From Anatilimnocola floriformis (GTDB taxonomy: Bacteria > Planctomycetota > Planctomycetia > Pirellulales > Pirellulaceae), in contig NZ_JAMLFW010000002.1 in assembly GCF_024256385.1 (NCBI RefSeq), positions 868,001 through 932,000 on the forward strand: DNA of 64,000 nucleotides, in the 5' to 3' direction. Made by a program: the position numbers and the translations under genes. Under the pieces are notes generated by a model. The model was not told the DNA's origin. It saw only the letters and a program-made list of their open reading frames with translations, and ran no database searches. Below are positions 18,319-25,734 of the stretch, piece by piece. Each line of letters opens with the position of its first letter. The first letter of the stretch is position 1.

Positions 18319-19539
18319 TTATTCTGCGCCTTCGGCGGGCGTTTCTTCTTCCTCTTCCTCGGCTTCCATAGCCAAGCCGGTGATGCGTTTGACGAAGATC
18401 GTCGCGTACGAGCCGCGGCGGAGCGTGAATTTCAACGTCAGCTTGCTGCGGCCGGGATAGAGCTCATCGGGGGCGGTGTCGTGCTGCAATTCTTCAGGGC
18501 GGAAGATCGCGGGGCGTTCGCCGCGGCTGAAGAAGGCGTCGCGGGGAAATTTCACGCGCACCTCGCGGAGCTCCATGCCTTCGGCCTGCATCACGTCGTC
18601 GATCAGGTCTTTCAAGTCGCCAGGCTCAAGATGCAATCGGGCCGACGGCAAGGGCATTTGAAAATCGAGCATCCAGCCGCGATGTTCCGGCGGCAGTGCG
18701 GTGAAGAACGGCAGATCCTGCCGAGCGATGCGTTGCCGCTTGAGATCTTCGGGCCGGCAGTTGGCTTCGAGCACGGCGGCCAGCATTTGATTCCACAGGT
18801 GACTTTGATAAGCGGCGAGCCACAGGCTGCGGAGGTCTTGTCGCACTAGCGCGAGCGCTCGTTTGAAATCGGGCTTGATCGGCTTATCGGCAAGGTAAGT
18901 GATAACGCTCCGCGTGTGCGACCGGGCGAGAGCCGCTTTCGCTTCGGGCCATTTGCCCCAATGTTCGCGCAGTATCTTTTTCTGTTCGCGCTCGTCAGGC
19001 CGGTCGTGCACATTGTGTTCGGCGAGGGCCAACCAGAGGGCCTTTTCGTAATCCCCTTTGCACCACGGCTGAGCGATGAAGACGCCGGACTCGCCCAGCG
19101 AACCAAACCGCTGTTCATCGAAGTAATTCGGCAAGCCGTCGCGTTCTGCTTCGGCCAGCGTTTGCTTGGCAGCCGTGATTTCGGCGGCATCCATGTCGCG
19201 AATGACGACGGTGAAGCGGTTGCTAACGATGTCGCGCGGATGAACGGGCCGCGTCGCGTAGCCGAGAAACTTCAGATCGACTTGCCCGGCCTGCATTCCT
19301 TGCCGAGGGCCGCCTTTGATGGTGACATATTGGCTGGTGCGCGCGTGGCGATCCTTGAGGCCCGCCCAGGCGATTTGCGAGCGCGGAATGTTCCAGCGGT
19401 TGACGATGTGGTCGATGGCTTCGAGCGTGCCGATCGATTGCTTGGTGAGCAGGTAAAGAGCAAACCCACCGCCGTTGCTGCGCAGCGAAGTGATGAGTTC
19501 ATCAACTTGAAAATCGGCCGGGATGCATTTGAGCTTCAT
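18319..19539 (-). CDS. truD: tRNA pseudouridine(13) synthase
   Basis: 406 residues. TruD isomerises U13 in the D-loop of some tRNAs. The start at 19539 (MKLKCIPADFQVDE) matches the family N-terminus; the frame stays open upstream only because it runs through the small gene and a repeat. The catalytic motif AGLKDRHA places the nucleophile Asp at about residue 63. Later family segments include NYFDEQRFG and LWLAAYQSHLWNQ. The C-terminus ends in a run of Glu. It follows the 55-residue membrane protein by 14 bp. Confidence 0.93.
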   Translation of the reverse strand: MKLKCIPADFQVDELITSLRSNGGGFALYLLTKQSIGTLEAIDHIVNRWNIPRSQIAWAGLKDRHARTSQYVTIKGGPRQGMQAGQVDLKFLGYATRPVHPRDIVSNRFTVVIRDMDAAEITAAKQTLAEAERDGLPNYFDEQRFGSLGESGVFIAQPWCKGDYEKALWLALAEHNVHDRPDEREQKKILREHWGKWPEAKAALARSHTRSVITYLADKPIKPDFKRALALVRQDLRSLWLAAYQSHLWNQMLAAVLEANCRPEDLKRQRIARQDLPFFTALPPEHRGWMLDFQMPLPSARLHLEPGDLKDLIDDVMQAEGMELREVRVKFPRDAFFSRGERPAIFRPEELQHDTAPDELYPGRSKLTLKFTLRRGSYATIFVKRITGLAMEAEEEEEETPAEGAE

Positions 19540-19553
19540 GCGAGTGCGGGCTA

Positions 19554-19721
19554 TTACTTCTTCTTTTTCTTCGCATCCACCGCTTCGCGACTCGTGGGTC
19601 GCAGCACCAGTGCCAGGCCGACGGCGATGAGGACACCGATGGCGACGTAGCCGAGCATGGTCTTGGCAAAACCGGTTTGGGCCAGCAGCGCGGCGGAATC
19701 GAGGAGGAGTAAGGCAGACAT
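19554..19721 (-). CDS. Small membrane protein, 55 aa
   Basis: A short gene: ATG at 19721, TAA at 19554-19556. The product has a hydrophobic start (MSALLLLDSAALLAQTG), a clear transmembrane helix (MLGYVAIGVLIAVGLALVL, about 22-40), then a basic tail ending in five Lys. One strong helix plus a positive C-terminus fits a small inner-membrane protein with the tail in the cytoplasm. It lies 14 bp upstream of truD, same strand. No family is recognised. Confidence 0.6.
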   Translation of the reverse strand: MSALLLLDSAALLAQTGFAKTMLGYVAIGVLIAVGLALVLRPTSREAVDAKKKKK

Positions 19722-19771
19722 CGCGACCTGCTGAGGAAGAGGCGTGATAAAATCGGTGGTCGTTCACAGTT

Positions 19772-19854
19772 GGGGTCACGTAGGCTGAAGCCATGCTTCG
19801 GCTGAGTGCCCGATCGCCCCTCGATCGAAGCATGGCTTCGATCTACGGGATCCT
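19772..19854. repeat. Double-hairpin repeat, copy 1
   Basis: About 83 bp containing two hairpins, one around GCCATGC flanked by GAAGC/GCTTC and one around ATCGAAGCATGGCTTCGAT. The same element, in reverse orientation and with a longer centre, lies at 24623-24726; the outer ends (GGGTCACGTAGGC and the ACGGGATCCTG side) match. It sits between the divergent truD unit and the peroxiredoxin gene. Confidence 0.8.
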
Positions 19855-19897
19855 GTTAGCGTGTCGTCCATTCTAACCAGCGAGTCAGGCATTCCCA

Positions 19898-20356
19898 ATG
19901 GCTGCGATTCAAGTCGGCGATGAAGCTCCGGATTTCACCCGCGTGACGCAAACGGGAGAATCGATATCGCTGCACGATTTCCGCGGCAAACAGGCCGTGG
20001 TCGTCTATTTTTATCCTGCCGATAACACGCCGGGTTGTACGGCGCAGGCTTGCGCTTTTCGCGATGCTTATGAAGATTTCGTCGCCGCCGGCGCCGCGGT
20101 GATCGGCGTGAGTGGCGACTCGCTCGACAGCCATCAAAAGTTCGCCGAGGGAAAGAAGCTACCGTTTCTGCTGGTGAGCGATGCCGACGGCGAACTCCGC
20201 AAAGCCTATGGCGTCCCGAAAACAATGTGGGTAATGCCAGGCCGCGTGACCTATGTCATCGATCGGGAAGGGATCGTGCAGCAGGTTTTCAATTCACAGC
20301 TGTTTGCCACGCAGCATGTGAAGGAGGCGCTGGGGACGGTGCGCAAGATGAAGTAA
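19898..20356 (+). CDS. bcp: Peroxiredoxin, PrxQ/Bcp type
   Basis: 152 residues, the usual size. It reduces hydroperoxides using thioredoxin. The peroxidatic Cys47 lies in PADNTPGCTAQACAFRD, with Cys52 five residues on as the resolving Cys of the PrxQ class. GVSGDSLDSHQKFAE and the C-terminal TYVIDREG are also typical. No signal peptide, so cytoplasmic. It stands alone between repeats; no redox regulator site is apparent. Confidence 0.93.
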   Translation: MAAIQVGDEAPDFTRVTQTGESISLHDFRGKQAVVVYFYPADNTPGCTAQACAFRDAYEDFVAAGAAVIGVSGDSLDSHQKFAEGKKLPFLLVSDADGELRKAYGVPKTMWVMPGRVTYVIDREGIVQQVFNSQLFATQHVKEALGTVRKMK

Positions 20357-20568
20357 TTCGCCACCCTGGCGGCGGTGGCGCAAGCCTCTTTCGGCAAGCG
20401 ATTTACGTCGATTTAAGGACCGTCATAGCCGTTATGAAAACACGGCCGTGTAAGGTCGGCGGCGAGCGGCGGTATAAAACGGAAAGCTGACTGCCTCGCA
20501 TGATCGCGAGACTCGGCGGACCTCAAACTTGCCCCCCAAACCTGCCTCTAAAAGAAGTGAGAACTGCG

Positions 20569-21642
20569 ATGCCGACTCTACTCGATCCTTTGGTAGTGGG
20601 CGATTGGCACCTGCCGAACCGCGTGATCCTGGCCCCCCTGACGCGAACCCGGGCGAGTGCCGGCCGCGTGCCGAATGCGATGATGGCCGAGTACTATCGC
20701 CAGCGTGCCGGCGCGGGGCTGATCTTGACCGAAGCCACCAGTGTCACGCCGCAGGGCGTCGGCTATCCGAATACTCCCGGCATTTGGTCGCCCGAGCAGG
20801 TCGAAGGTTGGAAGCTCGTAACCCGCGCGGTGCACGCCGCCGGCGGTCGTATCTTGCTGCAGCTGTGGCATGTCGGCCGCGTGTCGGACCCCTCTTATCT
20901 CAATGGCGAATCGCCCGTCGCGCCGAGTGCGATCGCGGCCGAAGGCCATCTGCACTTGCTACGGCCCGAACGCCCCTTTGCCGTACCGCGAGCTCTCGAG
21001 CTGCATGAAATTCCCGGCATCGTCGCAGCTTACAAGCAAGGCGCTCGGTACGCTCAAGAGGCCGGCTTCGATGGCGTGGAAGTCCACGGCGCGAATGGTT
21101 ACTTGCTCGACCAATTCCTGCAGGACGGCAGCAACAAGCGGACCGATGAGTACGGCGGCTCGATCGAAAATCGCGCTCGGCTATTGCTGGAAGTGACCGA
21201 TGCAGTCACGTCGGTCTGGGGAGCGAATCGCGTCGGCGTGCATCTGTCGCCGCGCGGCGATTTGTACTCGATGGGGGATTCGAATCCAGCCGCGACGTTT
21301 GGTTATGTCGCCGAACAACTCGGTCGCCGAAAGCTGGCTTTCATTGCCGCCCGCGAATCGGTCGGCGCGAACCGCCTTGGCCCCACGCTGAAAAAGAAGT
21401 TCGGCGGCGTCTATATCGCCAACGAAAAGTTCTCGCTCGAAACGGCCAACGAAGCTCTCGCCAATCACGAAGCCGATGCAGTGGCCTTTGGTCAGCTCTA
21501 CATCGCCAATCCCGATCTGCCAAAGCGGTTCGCACTGGGCGCCGCGCTCAATCCGCCCGACCCCAGCACATTTTACGGCTCGGGCCCGCACGGCTACACC
21601 GATTACCCCGCGCTGGAAGAAGTGGAAGCAGCCGTCGCGTGA
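20569..21642 (+). CDS. Old yellow enzyme family alkene reductase
   Basis: 357 residues from the ATG at 20569 (MPTLLDPLVVGDWHLPNRV), which fits the family start; an in-frame ATG at 20500 adds 23 residues without similarity. An FMN TIM barrel that reduces activated alkenes with NAD(P)H, as in NemA. Features: NRVILAPLTRTRA, the substrate-binding His/Asn pair in VHGANGYLLDQF, NKRTDEYGGSIENR and the C-terminal AFGQLYIANPDL. Cytoplasmic. No regulator is adjacent. Confidence 0.92.
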   Translation: MPTLLDPLVVGDWHLPNRVILAPLTRTRASAGRVPNAMMAEYYRQRAGAGLILTEATSVTPQGVGYPNTPGIWSPEQVEGWKLVTRAVHAAGGRILLQLWHVGRVSDPSYLNGESPVAPSAIAAEGHLHLLRPERPFAVPRALELHEIPGIVAAYKQGARYAQEAGFDGVEVHGANGYLLDQFLQDGSNKRTDEYGGSIENRARLLLEVTDAVTSVWGANRVGVHLSPRGDLYSMGDSNPAATFGYVAEQLGRRKLAFIAARESVGANRLGPTLKKKFGGVYIANEKFSLETANEALANHEADAVAFGQLYIANPDLPKRFALGAALNPPDPSTFYGSGPHGYTDYPALEEVEAAVA

Positions 21643-21674
21643 TTGCCCCCTTTGGCATTCCGCTTGCATCCCAG

Positions 21675-21722
21675 TCATGGCTAAGCAATCACCCCATTCC
21701 TGATCGAGGAGCTTAGCCATGA
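21675..21722 (+). promoter_or_regulatory. Start-codon hairpin in 5' leader
   Basis: A perfect 12-bp inverted repeat: TCATGGCTAAGC at 21675-21686 and GCTTAGCCATGA at 21711-21722, loop 24 nt. The start codon of the next gene (21719-21721) is in the right stem and its ribosome site GAGGAG (21706-21711) is at the edge of the loop. In RNA this would hide the start codon. The left arm also holds an ATG for an 8-residue leader frame ending at 21703. Confidence 0.6.
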
Positions 21723-21925
21723 CGAAGAGTACGCAAAAAACCGTGAACGACGACGTACAGGTCGCTCAAACGGAAACCGAACGCGAGTACGAAGACTCGC
21801 CGAATGCTCCCTTCAACCGTCATTCGATCCGACCACTCGGACCGTCGACCAGTCAGCAACCGAAAACGGACGAAGAGCGAATCGAGAAGGAAAAGGAATA
21901 CTTCCACGGTGGCACGAAGCCATAA
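21719..21925 (+). CDS. Small hydrophilic hypothetical protein, 68 aa
   Basis: ATG at 21719 with GAGGAG 8 bp upstream, one of the best ribosome sites in the window. The product is highly charged and probably disordered: many Thr/Gln/Glu, then DEERIEKEKEYFHGGTKP at the end. No membrane segment or known family. Its start is enclosed in a 12-bp stem, suggesting control at translation. A small hairpin (21926-21945, 7-bp stem) follows the stop directly. Stress-related function is conceivable but unproven. Confidence 0.65.
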   Translation: MTKSTQKTVNDDVQVAQTETEREYEDSPNAPFNRHSIRPLGPSTSQQPKTDEERIEKEKEYFHGGTKP

Positions 21926-21945
21926 ACCCGTTGCCGAAAACGGGT

Positions 21946-22017
21946 GTAGCTGAATTCGCCAGAATTCAGATGGTGGCGTTCGAAAGGTGCCCTCTGAATT
22001 CTGGCGAATTCGGCTAC
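21946..22017. repeat. GAATTC-type inverted repeat, copy 1
   Basis: Arms 21946-21970 and 21993-22017 (25 bp, one mismatch) separated by 22 bp; the arm includes CTGAATTCGCCAGAATTCAG. A second copy is at 23873-23943. In RNA it gives a long hairpin. It follows the small hydrophilic gene and may end its transcript. Confidence 0.85.
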
Positions 22018-22120
22018 TCGGTTTGACGCAATACTCGGCTGGCTACCATGGCGTTCGGAGGCGATAATCGACGTTGCGCCTCGATCTGCGTTCCATCCCG
22101 CCGAAGTACTGAAACCTCCC

Positions 22121-23677
22121 ATGCTTGCTGTTGCCGGTCAGCGGACCGATGTCGTTCATCTTCATCCGCAAGACAATATCGTCGTCGCCGCTCGCCACTT
22201 GGCCGCCGGCGAAACGGTCGCTGTCGGAGACGGACAATCGATCACGCTGTCGCAGCCTATCAAGCTGGGCCACAAGATCGCCCTCGTGCCGGTCGCCAAG
22301 GGTGAGTACGTTCGCAAGTACGGCCAGATCATCGGCACGACCACTTCGGCTGCCGAGCCGGGGGATTGGATCCACAGCCATAATCTGAGCAACGGCGATT
22401 TCGTTCGCGATTATGCGAAAGCTCAGGAAATTCCCGCGCCACCGACGCCGATTGTCGGCCGAACCTTTCAAGGCTTCCGTCGCAAGGATGGCCGCTCGGG
22501 AACGCGCAATTACATCGGTATTGTCTCGAGCGTGAATTGCTCGGCGACGGTTTCGAAGTACATCGCCGAGAAGTTCGATAAGAATGTGCTCAAGGATTAT
22601 CCGAACATCGACGGCGTGATCGCGCTGCGGCACGGCGGCGGTTGCGGCCTGCAATACGGCGGGTTGCAGCACAATATTCTCGCTCGCACGCTGGCCGGTA
22701 TGGCGCGGCATCCGAACATCGGTGGCTATCTGATCATCGGCCTCGGCTGCGAAAACGCATCGATTGGTTATCTGCTCGATTCGCAAAGTTTGTTGCAAAT
22801 CGACGGCAGCGGCAAACGGCACCTGCCGCCGGTCCTCTCGATGCAAGATCTCGGCGGCACGGCGAAGACCGTGGAAGCTGGCATCAAAATGCTCGCCGAG
22901 TTGCTGCCGCAGGTGAACGATGTTCGCCGCGAGCCGATTCCAATCAGCGAGATCATCCTCGGCACGAACTGCGGCGGCAGCGACGGCAATAGTGGCGTGA
23001 CATGCAATCCGGCCCTCGGCGTCGCTTCCGATATGCTCGTCGCCGGCGGCGGCGCGAGCGTGCTGGCCGAGACGACGGAAATTTATGGCGCCGAGCATTT
23101 GCTCACTCGCCGCGCGAAGTCGGTCGAGGTGGCCGATAAGTTGCTCGAGCGGATTCAATGGTGGCTGTGGCACACCGGTTTGTACGGTGTGGAAATCGAT
23201 AACAACCCATCCGTCGGCAACAAGGAGGGTGGTCTGACGACGATCGCCGAGAAGAGTCTCGGCGCTGTCGCGAAGGCCGGCAGCACCGCACTGACTGATG
23301 TCTATCAATACGCCGAGCAGATCACCGCCAAGGGTTTTTCCGTGATGGATACGCCCGGCTTCGATCCGCCGAGCGTGACGGGCCTCGTCGCTGGCGGCTG
23401 CAACATGATCGTCTTCACCACAGGCCGCGGCAGCTGCTTCGGCTGCAAGCCCGTGCCGTCGATCAAGGTGGCGAGCAACACGCCGATGTACGAACGGATG
23501 ATCGACGACATGGATATCAATGCCGGCGAAATTCTGCACGGCAAGAGCGTCGACGAGGTGGGCCGCGAGATCTTCGAGAAGATCATCAGCGTTGCTAGCG
23601 GCGAACAGACGAAGAGCGAGCAGCTGGGCTACGGCGACGAAGAATTCGTGCCCTGGCAGATTGGCCCGACCCTCTAG
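22121..23677 (+). CDS. UxaA-family altronate/galactarate-type dehydratase
   Basis: 518 residues: N-terminal SAF domain (about 1-95), then the UxaA catalytic part. Features: GFRRKDGRSGTRNYIGIVSSVNC is cut short here as RSGTRNYIGIVSSVNCS; ALRHGGGCGLQ; LIIGLGCENAS; GTNCGGSDGNSG; and near the end TTGRGSCFGCKPVPSIK. The Cys-rich segments fit the metal-dependent sugar-acid dehydratases that act on altronate or galactarate. No other hexuronate genes adjoin, though xylB lies 2 kb away. The stop codon coincides with the first bases of a TIR element. Confidence 0.9.
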   Translation: MLAVAGQRTDVVHLHPQDNIVVAARHLAAGETVAVGDGQSITLSQPIKLGHKIALVPVAKGEYVRKYGQIIGTTTSAAEPGDWIHSHNLSNGDFVRDYAKAQEIPAPPTPIVGRTFQGFRRKDGRSGTRNYIGIVSSVNCSATVSKYIAEKFDKNVLKDYPNIDGVIALRHGGGCGLQYGGLQHNILARTLAGMARHPNIGGYLIIGLGCENASIGYLLDSQSLLQIDGSGKRHLPPVLSMQDLGGTAKTVEAGIKMLAELLPQVNDVRREPIPISEIILGTNCGGSDGNSGVTCNPALGVASDMLVAGGGASVLAETTEIYGAEHLLTRRAKSVEVADKLLERIQWWLWHTGLYGVEIDNNPSVGNKEGGLTTIAEKSLGAVAKAGSTALTDVYQYAEQITAKGFSVMDTPGFDPPSVTGLVAGGCNMIVFTTGRGSCFGCKPVPSIKVASNTPMYERMIDDMDINAGEILHGKSVDEVGREIFEKIISVASGEQTKSEQLGYGDEEFVPWQIGPTL

Positions 23678-23820
23678 TCGTCGAACGCTCCGCGGTCGAT
23701 GAATGGAGGCTAACCATCCGCGCGCCGCCGAAAGAGCGCCAGCGACTTTCGGCAATTCGGCGAGTGAAGGTTGCAGCGCGAGTTCACCTCCGTTCATCGA
23801 TCGCGGAGCGATCGACGACT
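23676..23820. repeat. TIR-bounded intergenic element, copy 2
   Basis: 145 bp with 32-bp terminal inverted repeats (23676-23707 and 23789-23820, three mismatches), the same family as 18110-18315. The leading TAG of the element supplies the stop codon of the UxaA gene. Together with the GAATTC repeat at 23873 it fills most of the 355-bp gap before the YceI gene; I see nothing else in that gap. Confidence 0.8.
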
Positions 23821-23872
23821 TGGGAAAAATCCGTGTAAGGAAACCGCGTGTCGCTGGTATTCCCGTCTGAAA

Positions 23873-23943
23873 GTAGCTGAATTCGCCAGAATTCAGAGCG
23901 GCTAGTTGGACTCCACCAACTGAACTCTGGCGAATTCAGCTAC
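23873..23943. repeat. GAATTC-type inverted repeat, copy 2
   Basis: Left arm 23873-23897 is identical to the left arm at 21946-21970; the right arm (23921-23943) has one mismatch. An extra inner stem AGTTGG/CCAACT is present. The loop differs from copy 1, so arms rather than loops are conserved. Confidence 0.85.
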
Positions 23944-24032
23944 TTTGCGTTCGCCGATCGCGCTGTTACTTTGAGGCAGCGCCGGGCGGAGTCGGCGATT
24001 TTTTCTTCTTCAACTGCTAATGGAGTTTGGGT

Positions 24033-24608
24033 ATGCGCACTTTGGCTCTGGGTTTGGTTCTTGGCTTCGTCACGGCGAACGTTTTCGCTGCCAATGCGGT
24101 TCCGGTCGATAAAGGCGCTGCTGCGATTTCGGCCGCCAATTCAAAGATCGCGTTCGTCGGCACGCATAGCGGCGACAAGCCCGATCCACGGGTCGGCGGC
24201 TTTGGCAAATTCACCGGCAAGGTGACGGTTGATTCCACAGGCAAGCTGACCGGCGTGACGGCCGATATCGATGCCACCTCAATCTTCACCGCCATTCCGA
24301 AACTGACCGATCACCTCAAGACGGCAGATTTCCTGGAAGTGCGCGAGTATCCGACCGCCAAGTTCGAATCGACCAAGGTCACGCCCGGCAAGGAAGGGAC
24401 CGCGACCGTCACCGGCAAATTGACGCTGCACGGCAAGACCCAAGAGATCAGTTTTCCGGTCACGTACAGCATGAGCGCTGAAGGCTTGTCGCTGAAGAGC
24501 GACTTCACGATCAACCGCGGCGAGTTCGGCATGACTTATGGCGCTGGAAAGGTTGATGACAAGGTCTCGCTGAGTGTGGTGGTTGGTGAGAAGACCACGG
24601 CTCCGTAG
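24033..24608 (+). CDS. YceI family periplasmic protein
   Basis: 191 residues from the ATG at 24033, with GGAG about 8 bp upstream. Signal peptide MRTLALGLVLGFVTANVFA. The mature part is the YceI lipocalin-like barrel: SKIAFVGTHSG, the DIDATSIFT strand, HLKTADFLEVREYPTAKFES, and LTLHGKTQEISFPV. YceI proteins bind polyisoprenoid lipids in the periplasm. Related proteins respond to base or stress. It is monocistronic, followed by a double-hairpin repeat. Confidence 0.93.
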   Translation: MRTLALGLVLGFVTANVFAANAVPVDKGAAAISAANSKIAFVGTHSGDKPDPRVGGFGKFTGKVTVDSTGKLTGVTADIDATSIFTAIPKLTDHLKTADFLEVREYPTAKFESTKVTPGKEGTATVTGKLTLHGKTQEISFPVTYSMSAEGLSLKSDFTINRGEFGMTYGAGKVDDKVSLSVVVGEKTTAP

Positions 24609-24622
24609 TCTTTGCCCGCGAG

Positions 24623-24726
24623 CAGGATCCCGTAGATCGAAGCCATGCTTCGATCGAGGGGCGATGAACCCATGGGAATCGACGGTTGGTCACTCAGCCG
24701 AAGCATGGCTTCGGCCTACGTGACCC
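24623..24726. repeat. Double-hairpin repeat, copy 2 (inverted)
   Basis: About 104 bp matching 19772-19854 in reverse orientation, with an extra segment of about 20 bp in the centre. It contains ATCGAAGCCATGCTTCGAT and GCCGAAGCATGGCTTCGGC hairpins. Lies just after the YceI gene. The reading frame through it is not a gene. Confidence 0.8.
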
Positions 24727-24765
24727 CAACGACCAATCAATGCGGCGAACTGCTGTCGGTTAATT

Positions 24766-25617
24766 ATGGAAATCGCTGCACTCCTTATCATCCCAATCGC
24801 AACGGCTGCCGCCGTCGCGGCGCTTGGGCGCTGGTTGCTGCCCGGTGCGTTTCGATATGTATTGCCCGTTGCGATCGCGGCGGGTTTTGCAGCCGGTTGT
24901 TTTCTGTTTCCCGACCGCTTACCGCTCATCGCAGAACGCTATTGGCATTGGCTGCCGTATGTGGCGCTGATTGCTGCTGTTTTTGGCGCAGTAACGGCTG
25001 CGCGCGGTGAGCGCGCTTACGATCTGCCATTCTGGCTTTTGGTGCTCGGTTTCATCGCGGCCTGGTTGATCGTGCCGCGCTATCCCGATTTAAAACCATC
25101 GCGGCCGTGGTCGCTGTTGTTGGTGACCACTTACCTGGCCGGCATCACCTGGTTGCTCACTCAGTTGCCGGAGCGTCTGCGGGGACGATTATTTCTGGCC
25201 ATCCTCACGCTCACTGCGTTGGCCACGACGGTGCTCGTGACGGCGGAAGTTAGTTTGCGGATCGGCACGGTTGCCTTGCGAGGACCGCTGGCGATGCTCG
25301 GCTGTCAACTCGTGCCGCGACTATTTGCCAAGAGCAACTGGGATCAAATCCCGCGCGAGTTGCTCGGCGTGATTTCAGTGTTCGCCATTCTCGCCGGCGG
25401 CAGTGCTTACATCGGCGCGGTGGAACTGTCATCGCCGCATTGGCTGTTGCTCGTCGTCCCTGCAGCGCCGTTGGTGCTGTGGTTGTTTGCGTTTGGTCCG
25501 CTCTCGCGTTTGAAGGGTGCGACAAGCATCATCGCGCAGCTCGTTGCCGTTGCACTCGTGCCGCTGGCGATTGTGCTCTGGATCTTTCTGCACGCCGAAC
25601 CCGATGAATGGGGTTGA
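24766..25617 (+). CDS. Multi-span membrane protein, unknown function
   Basis: 283 residues, nearly all hydrophobic, with about eight predicted membrane helices (for example ALLIIPIATAAAVAALG at the start and LVAVALVPLAIVLWIFL at the end). Arg residues lie at helix borders as expected for an inner-membrane protein. I recognise no transporter signature or catalytic motif. The gene is followed 3 bp later by a strong inverted repeat that probably ends the transcript. Confidence 0.7.
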   Translation: MEIAALLIIPIATAAAVAALGRWLLPGAFRYVLPVAIAAGFAAGCFLFPDRLPLIAERYWHWLPYVALIAAVFGAVTAARGERAYDLPFWLLVLGFIAAWLIVPRYPDLKPSRPWSLLLVTTYLAGITWLLTQLPERLRGRLFLAILTLTALATTVLVTAEVSLRIGTVALRGPLAMLGCQLVPRLFAKSNWDQIPRELLGVISVFAILAGGSAYIGAVELSSPHWLLLVVPAAPLVLWLFAFGPLSRLKGATSIIAQLVAVALVPLAIVLWIFLHAEPDEWG

Positions 25618-25620
25618 GCC

Positions 25621-25686
25621 CACACCAGCCTGAAGCGCAAGCGAAGGACTCGGCGGGTTCCTTCGCTTGCGCTTCGGGCTTGTGTA
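25621..25686. repeat. Inverted repeat, possible transcript end
   Basis: Arms 25621-25648 and 25659-25686 pair over about 28 bp with two mismatches and a 10-nt loop. The arm core AAGCGCAAGCGAAGGA is of the dispersed palindromic type. It directly follows the membrane-protein stop codon and precedes xylB, so it could work as a terminator although no T run follows. Confidence 0.8.
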
Positions 25687-25734
25687 CAATCCGTCGCTCA
25701 CGATCGAAGAACTCTCTCGCGCGGAAGCTGCACC

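Noticed and set aside
24645-25010. Plus-strand frame over the double-hairpin repeat
   Set aside because: Translation of a palindromic repeat followed by an out-of-frame stretch of the membrane-protein gene.
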